A stretch of DNA of 64,000 nucleotides from Forficula auricularia. Taxonomy: Eukaryota; Arthropoda; Insecta; Dermaptera; Forficulidae. How positions within the stretch are numbered: position 1 is the stretch's first letter; each line of letters opens with the position of its first letter. Below, in pieces: positions 57,684 to 64,000 of this stretch. Below the pieces are notes generated by a model. The model was given only the letters and a program-made list of their open reading frames with translations. It made no database searches and was not told the DNA's origin. The translations under genes were made by a program, and so were the position numbers. The stretch spans positions 3,402,935 through 3,466,934 of the forward strand of contig JALMQS010000075.1 of assembly GCA_024734495.1 (NCBI GenBank), written 5' to 3'.

Positions 57684-58325
57684 AGTCTGCAGCAAGGAAG
57701 ATTGGCTTCTTATTCAGGTCCAAGCGATTTTACAAACCCCCACAACTTCTCACCATCTACAAGGCCCAAATCCGCCCCTATCTCGAATACGGCTCTCATC
57801 TGTGGAGAGGAGCCTCAAAATATTCTCTTGCTACCCTTGATGCAATTCAGAAACGAGCCGTCAGGCTAATTGACGATTCTACCCTCACCGACTCCCTCGA
57901 CTCGCTGGCTCATCGAAGAGATGTCTCCGCCCTTTCCCTTTTCTATAGATACTATCACGGCAGGTGCTCTGATGAGATAAAATCAATAATTCCCCCCAAA
58001 GCATGCTTTGCACGCAGCACACGTTTTGCCGACTCCCAACACTCTTTCGCGGTCAAATTAGAAAAGTGCCGGACCACTTCATTCGCGAATTCATATATCC
58101 CCATGACTTCAAGAACTGGAACTCTCTCCCAGCCTCTATCTTTCCCAGCACCTATGATCTTCAAACCTTCAAAACCAGGGTGCATAGACACCTACGTCTA
58201 CACCCTCTCACTTAAACAACTTTCCCTTCTCTTCGGTAATGCAAGGGTCTTTCGAGATCCATAGGGGCTACATCTTTACTGGTGCACCCCTTCTTGCATT
58301 CGATTGCATTAAAAAAAAAAAAAAA
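57684..58325 (+). pseudogene. Jockey/CR1-like LINE 3' end with poly(A)
   Basis: The frame reads SAARKIGFLFRSKRFY, YKAQIRPYLEYGSHLWRGAS, IQKRAVRLIDDSTL and SLFYRYYHGRCSDEI, then shifts by one base near 58120 and continues WNSLPASIFPSTYDLQTFK to a stop at 58213-58215. This is the C-terminal end of an arthropod Jockey-type ORF2. It ends in about 23 A. AATAAGTCT occurs on both sides, consistent with target duplication. Confidence 0.8.
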
Positions 58326-58349
58326 AAAAAAATAAGTCTTGTCTTGTCC

Positions 58350-58702
58350 GCCTCCGTGGTGTAATGGTCAGAATAACTGACTGGCAACCCGGAGGTCTCG
58401 GGTTCGATTCCCGGCTATACCCAGACATTTTTTCTGTAAGTATAGGGTCTGGTAATAAAAATTAAGTGGGCGATAAATTTAACCTAATTTATAGCGCGGA
58501 GAATTTACCACTGCTCGAAGCCCCTAAAACCTTAGTAAATTGGATATTGAATTGTATCTAAGTTTCTGAGATTGGCTCGTGATCCCGGCTTCTTTTCCTT
58601 CTACTCTGTTCTATTCACGATGGAGGGGTCAGCCCATACAGGCCTTTAGGGGATCCACCTTCTGGTGTATCTCCTTCTCACATCAATATCATTAAAAAAA
58701 AA
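58350..58702 (+). mobile_element. tRNA-derived SINE
   Basis: The head has an A box in 'tggtgtaatggtcagaa' and an exact B box GGTTCGATTCC. Acceptor stems do not pair, which rules out a working tRNA. A non-tRNA body of about 280 bases ends in an A run. RNA polymerase III would transcribe it from these internal boxes. It sits directly after the LINE poly(A). Confidence 0.75.
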
Positions 58703-59372
58703 GTCATGACACTTGATAAGTACACCAAGTTTTTGAGAACATAAAAAAAAACGAAAAAATTTCATGTCAATGTCAACTTACGATGTTCCAATTTCATGCA
58801 AAAGCTTGTTGTACTCTTTCTAGCCTAAATCGAGCTTAGGTTTCGAATTTCGTAGCTCTGAGATTTATGTTTGCGAAACACAGGTGGGTTACATTCTTAC
58901 GTTTGTAAACATCAACTTCCGGTACTTCTATTTTAGCCAAAATCTTGTAGTAGTTCTTGTAGCCTCTAGATAGCTTAAGTTTCAAATTTCAAGGCACTGC
59001 AACTTACCAAAGACGAGATATGAACGATTAAAATATTTATTTTACGACATGACTAATTTACACCCCCTTCCTTTATTTCAATCAGATTAAAATATATACC
59101 CGACTAATAAATAACTCATGAGAATTGATAAGTACACCAATTTTTATCGAAATCGCTAGAGCCGTTTTCGAGAAACCGATTCTATATATATATATACAAG
59201 AATTGCTCATTTAATAATATAAGAAAGATATGGCATCCAATGGTAAAAAAGTTCCCCACTTATAGTTTGTTTCAATTACAATTATTTATTTATGTTTATT
59301 AATTTATAAAAATCACCATTTGATTGACTTAGAAAGGGCGTCAAATTGAGACCGCCCCGGGCGGCAAAAGTT

Positions 59373-59387
59373 CTAGGTACGCCACTG
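59373..59387 (-). repeat. hAT-like terminal repeat, right end
   Basis: CTAGGTACGCCACTG is the inverted form of a hAT end. It could be the right end of the element at 56665, but the flanking 8 bases differ (tacggaga versus cagatatc), so the pairing is unproven. Confidence 0.4.
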
Positions 59388-59559
59388 CAGATATCCTCTG
59401 AGTAAAACTCAATTCTTACAAATGTGCTTCTTCGTTCAATTTAAATTCATGAATTCATAAAAATTGAGGATCTCTTTACATAGTTCAGACAAGATACATA
59501 CCGGAGCGTGTTGATTGGTATCTTCCAGACATTTTCTTTAAATCGAATTCCTCGAAATT

Positions 59560-60120
59560 TCGACATAAAATATCTAAGTTGGGACTCACTGTGGAGTCTG
59601 ATCTCTCTTGGAATGGTCATATTATCTCTTTGCCGAATTAGTTTGGCTTCCCATTCATATATTCAGATCCATATTGATCAAAGCTTTGTCCAGAATTTGA
59701 CTCGCAGGTCGGAAAAAGAACTTAGAAATAGTTTCCTGTTAACATGGATGCATTTAGAAGGATGCAATAAAAATAGAAGATTTAGCCTTATCTATCTCAC
59801 TGATTACTTGAATCATAGTAAAAATTCTCTTTCTTTTTCTTTGTTCTTTGTATAATACTCTCCTAAAGCTTGATTTATACTAAACACGGGATTTTCAAAA
59901 ACTTAACATCATATATACAATATACAAACAAACACACTCTCTAATTTATTCCCTTTATTATGTCTTGGGACTGAAACTCCTCTTTACATCTCCGTCTTTC
60001 CCAGAACCTAAAACCTCTAATCATTCAAGGCCAGCATCAACAGGCATCTTCGACTGGGACCCATTCCTGGAATCTCTTTCTCCTCTTTTCACAATGCAAG
60101 AGTTAATCATGACTAATAGC
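59560..60120 (+). pseudogene. Decayed Jockey/CR1-like LINE fragment
   Basis: At 59570-59625 the + strand reads HKISKLGLTVESDLSWNGHI, like the LGVTISSDLSWxxHI motif upstream of SAARKIGFLF. At 59990-60070 SFKASINRHLRLGPIPG resembles the LINE tail at 58150-58200. The middle part is unrelated or lost. Several stops. Confidence 0.45.
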
Positions 60121-60400
60121 TGTCATCTTTTTTTCATCAATTAAATCAAAAACAAATTGAAAAAAACGATAAATCATCCATTCAATGTTTTTTATTAGTA
60201 CAAGATATAAAAAATGTTAACGAATATCCTTCAAAAAAAAAAAAAAAAAAAAAAATATATATAATATTATAATAATTATATTTTGATTTACAAATAGCAT
60301 TTATTTCAATATTTCAAAAACTAATAAGACAATTAATTGTTTTTGTTTAAAGAAACTAAAAAATTATCATCATTGGGATTCAGTTCCATAACTTATTAAT

Positions 60401-60727
60401 GTAATTTTTGTTTTTCAGAGGATGAGGAACAAAACAAGTGTTTATCTACGACTTATCAATTGCAACGCTTCGCCACTTTTATTGCAGCTTCTTCAGGCTC
60501 TTGATAAATAAAGCTCTAAACACTTTGTCAATTTTTTAAGCTCTGCCATTATTACACATATAGACACTCGAATACGTTTCTATTTTATCATCAACAACTC
60601 AAAGTGTTTGGAGCTTTATTTATCAAGAGCCTGAAGAAGCTGCAATAAAAGTGGCGAAACGTTGCAATTGATAAGTCGTAAATAAACACTTATTTTGTTC
60701 CTCATCCTCTGAAAAAACAAAAATTAC
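60401..60727. mobile_element. Hammerhead-bearing foldback element
   Basis: Arms (60401-60520 and 60605-60727) begin 'gtaatttttgtttttcagag'. Motifs at 60455-60504 (- strand) and 60622-60672 (+ strand). No clear target duplication. Confidence 0.7.
60622..60672 (+). ncRNA. Hammerhead-like motif, best-formed stem I
   Basis: Stem I pairs 60622-60630 with 60664-60672 (seven base pairs with a 2x2 internal loop). CTGAAGA is at 60631-60637, helix II GCTGC/GTGGC (with G-U pairs), GAA at 60656-60658, ACGT at 60659-60662, T at 60663 as the cleavage-site base. It is the most complete copy in the window. Confidence 0.5.
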
Positions 60728-61139
60728 ACTAAAAAATTATGTTAATGATAAATAGAAAGAGAAATTTTAAAATATAAACTTGCCTCTGAATTTTACTTGA
60801 CTTTGCGAAACATTTACATAATATAGGCCGAATAATAATCACGTATATAAAAATTAAATGTGTTACATTTTACTTCACCTAGGAGATCTAATAGAATCAG
60901 TTACTTAACTTGGATGAATTAATCTAAGTAATAGATTTTTTAATGAAATAAACCGACGGCGACGCCTGCAACTCTTAGGGTAGGCATTCAGTAAACAGAG
61001 TGCTAACCTGATTGTATAGCTATCAGGGATTAATGAGAAATACTATGTTATAACTTCCAAAATACTTAAGATATCAAATTCGATCATAATTTTCAATGAT
61101 AAAGAGAAAATTAGGGAATATGTTTAATTTTTTTATTAA

Positions 61140-62690
61140 TTTACCTTCGGTAAAACCGAAGATCAGATGCCCCCTGTCAAAAAACAACATCTTTAATCTA
61201 GACAAGATCTAGTAGCAAAAATTCGAATATGTGAAAGTGGTTCCCGGTTCGGTTAAGATATATTTGACCAAAAACATAAATGTAAAAAAGGGGCCAAGTT
61301 CGGTACAAACGGCTTAACCGACAAAAGAGTTGAGATCTAAACGGGTACCAAGTTCCATAGCAGTTGCTTAAATCATAGCTATAGGAATGTACAATGTTCT
61401 TCAAGTGTTTTAAAAGAACATTTGTTGCGTTCTTTGATATTAAATTTATAACTTGGAAAGTTAGAATAGTCAATAAATTACTTTTAATGTGATGACTATT
61501 TAATACAAGCTTAAAATTTAGCTTTGCTATTTGTTCTATTTTATATACTACAAATAATTTAGTTGGATATAAAACTTGCCAAGTTATAAATTTAATATCA
61601 AAAAATGTAACAAATTTTCTTTTAAATCAACTGAAGAACGTTGTTTATTTCTATAGCTATGATTTAAGTAGGGCTAGGAACTTGGTATCCTTTTAGATCT
61701 TAGCTCTTTTGTCGGCTAAGCCGTTGATACCGAACTTGGCTCCTTTTTCACATTTATGTTTTTGGTCAGATATCATTAATTTTTGAAAAGTTTAATCCTT
61801 TAATTTATCTAAATAATTACATTTATACATTTATATTAATAATGATTAAATATTTCTCATAAAATATTAACATTAAAAACCCCGTCGGTTTTTCATAAAT
61901 TTCACCTCTTCATTTCGGGTCCCGAAGAAGAGAATGTTTCGATTTTTCAATTTTCTCCTTTATTAATGTGCCAAACTTTACCAGCATGCCAAATTTCAGC
62001 ATTCTAGCTTGATTTATATTTTCCTTATATGTTAATTAAGCCTATATACACATTTAACCCTTCATTTTAGGTCCTGAAAAAGGAAACTCTCACTTTCTCG
62101 ATTTTTTCCTTTAATTGTAGCCCAAACTCTACAAGTATGCCAAATTTCAGAATTCTAGGATTAGTGGAAGTTCACTAGGTTTTTGATATGTGAGTCAGTG
62201 AGTCAGTAAGTCAGTCAGACAGTGTTAAAAATGGCACTTTTCAGAGTATAATGACTCAAGAACTATATATGCATGAAAATTGGAATTCTAAGTGTTTCAA
62301 TGGGCCTTATTAGATATGCGTAAGTGTGTCGGTGTGTAGGTCTAATAGTTTTTGAGTTATGGGCAGTCAAAAGTAACTCGAAATGGTTCGTGTATACACA
62401 TGGCCGGTGCGTCGCCCGTTTTTCCGAACTTGGCTGACACACTGCCGTGTGTATAGATTCAGTTCGTTTCGTATATCTTCATTTCGGGCTAACTCCAGCC
62501 TCACCGCCTTAAAACCAACCAGAAATGAAGGTATACGTATACGAACCAAAGAACTGAATATATCTTAACCGAACTTTACAAGGTTTGTTTGGGAATGTAT
62601 TTTTTTATCTAATCGAACCGAGATCATAAACCTAACCTATGAAAAGTTCAAGTTGTTTTTTGACAAAGGACATCTGGTCTTCGCTTTAGG
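61140..62690. repeat. Nested palindrome, about 1.55 kb
   Basis: The outer ends carry 'ccgaagatcagatgccccct' and near-complement at 62651-62690. An inner pair of about 200-base arms (61255-61460 and 61555-61780) shares 'aacttggtatcc'- and 'aaaaacataaatgtaaaaaa'-type text. A third short palindrome is at 62380-62545 ('cgtatatcttcatttc'). No coding. Confidence 0.6.
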
Positions 62691-63835
62691 CCTAGTGGTT
62701 TCTACCATCCTCTTCAAAAGAAAATACTTATAATTTATTAAATAAATAAAAAGATTTCCATAACAAAGAACGACTTTCCATTACAACTCAAATGCTTTCT
62801 ATAATGTCAATTCATCCCTTTGCTGAGGACCACCTTTTAATTTGAATATTCTGGCAGAAATGCTAAAAGCAATTATTTTCGTTCTTATTGAATAAATTTA
62901 AAAGCCATATTTTAACATTAAGAAATTGTATATATATATATATATATATGGGATTTGAAAATATTTATTTTTTCGCGTTAATAAATCTATTCGATTTATA
63001 AGGATAATAAATAAAATGCTTAATTCAAATTGTTATCTTTCTGCATTGAAATGAATTATGGTTGTAATATATATATTCATGTAAAACTATATAGATAGAC
63101 GTCGCGAAAGCGAGAGTGGGAGAATTAATGTTCCAAAAGTTAAGTTGAATTTAATTATGCGTGAAATTTTATTGAGTTGAAAATTCGAAGGAAACCAGAA
63201 AACATCGAATTATATATATATATATATATATTGTGAAATAAAGTTGAAATTTAGAATAGATTTCAAAAAAAAAAGTTAATATTTTAAAAAATGATGTTCT
63301 AAAAAGATATGTTGAGGAAAAATATTTTTCAATGATGCTTTAATTTTTATGAAATATTTCAATACTATTATTACATCTTTATGGGTCTCAAAGCTAAAAT
63401 TTGAATAGACAAGAAAATAATATATCTCACTTACAGAAAATGTTTTGATCAGGAGGCAATCTCTGTTCAAAGTATTTTTTAAAGAAGTGTCTTTTTCGAT
63501 TTCTATTCCTAGAATATATATTCCTTTATATAGATTAAATAATAATTCCTGATTTGAACCAAATCTTGCTGTTCACCTCTTAGCTGATGATAGTTAAATT
63601 CAAGTTTCAAATTTCCTCGCCCTTATACATACCATAGAGATGTCGGTGCTACTCAAATACTTAGGTGGAAACTACTGAATGAAAATTGTATTATTCTATT
63701 TAGAAGACCTTAAAAATTTATTATTTGTAAAAAGAAAACTCAAATCATAATTTTTTATTATAATTTAATACTATATATTATGTAAGTGCAAATAAATTTA
63801 TACTTTTCTTTGTTTCTGAGAAGAATTAATTATTT
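62691..63835. other. No gene recognised
   Basis: AT-rich, with (TA)n runs near 62930 and 63215. No exon or known element. Confidence 0.5.
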
Positions 63836-64000
63836 CAGGGCTGTCCCACCTGTGGCCCGCGAGCCGCATGCGGCCCAGCACTCCAATGAGTGTGGCCCAA
63901 AATAAAATCATTTTTTTTATTAGGTGACCAGAGGCCTTTCATTCTCTTTAAATTGCATGAAAAAAAATATAAACAAAATCATTAACTTCCTTAAAACATT
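63836..64000 (+). mobile_element. hAT-like 5' end, cut by window edge
   Basis: CAGGGCTGTCCCACCTGTGG followed by CCCGCGAGCCGCATGCGGCC is a characteristic GC-rich hAT-type terminus starting with CAG. The rest lies outside the window. Confidence 0.5.

Larger units (their letters stand above)
57500..59220 (-). repeat. Helitron-like repeat split by LINE and SINE
   Basis: The hairpin end is at 57513-57529. The body (57530-57683) resumes at 58702-59220 after the LINE and SINE insertions; an internal section appears duplicated (57560-57680 and 58980-59110). It ends with the reverse of 'ttaaatgagcaattcttg'. Confidence 0.5.

Noticed and set aside
58352..58425. Possible functional tRNA gene
   Set aside because: A and B boxes are good but the acceptor stem does not pair; it is a SINE head with an A-rich tail.
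56665..59387. One complete hAT element bounded by CAGTGGCGTA-type ends
   Set aside because: The 8-base flanks do not match and several insertions lie between, so a single element cannot be shown.
59508..59855. 115-residue open frame
   Set aside because: The recognisable LINE similarity lies in another frame of the same stretch, so this frame is a shadow.
63434..63470. Possible first exon of a - strand gene ending at GTAAGT
   Set aside because: There is no ATG (the frame opens with TTG) and only about 12 codons; nothing supports coding.

Overview
The window is AT-rich nuclear DNA from a eukaryote, most likely an arthropod. Evidence: spliced genes with GT..AG introns; a repeat mix of mariner, Tc1-like, PIF/Harbinger and hAT transposons, RTE-like and Jockey/CR1-like retrotransposons and tRNA-derived SINE heads; and a multi-exon collagen gene with introns of 2-10 kb. 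A 100-base run of N (50785-50884) marks a scaffold join. There are no operons, CRISPR arrays or prokaryotic signals. The species cannot be named from the sequence alone.

Two host genes are supported. (1) On the + strand, a three-exon ankyrin-repeat gene spans 1561-7696: a short first exon, a basic Lys/Asn-rich second exon, and a third exon coding for about five ankyrin repeats. The third exon carries a one-base frameshift in a C run (7414-7418), so as assembled the protein is broken. (2) On the - strand, five exons of a non-fibrillar collagen gene lie at 42501-42553, 35012-35140, 27942-28076, 25589-25697 and 15587-15675. All splice phases match and the Gly-X-Y register continues unbroken through every junction. 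The 5' end (right of 42553) and the 3' end (left of 15587) were not found.

Nearly all the remaining sequence is intron or intergenic DNA filled with mobile elements, often nested. The clearest nests are: an RTE-like LINE inside a PIF/Harbinger element (28315-29689); a LINE tail inside a mariner element (26385-27857); a retroposon with 51-53-base target duplications inside a Tc1-like element (46721-48014), with a paralogous empty site at 48725-48860; a hAT-type MITE inside a foldback element inside another foldback repeat (21835-24140); and a Jockey fragment inside a tRNA-like foldback (40925-41770). Large inverted repeats (14359-14990, 17740-19660, 36580-37970, 61140-62690) and satellite-like tandem arrays (155, 178, 171, 137 and about 121 base periods) are also present.

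The most distinctive signal is a family of small foldback elements. Each arm carries a motif resembling a hammerhead ribozyme core with a minimal, self-complementary stem III (CTGANGA, helix II, GAA-ACGT-C). About 21 copies lie in the 64 kb. Three of the elements are bounded by clean 11-12-base target-site duplications, which defines their ends and points to one integration mechanism.
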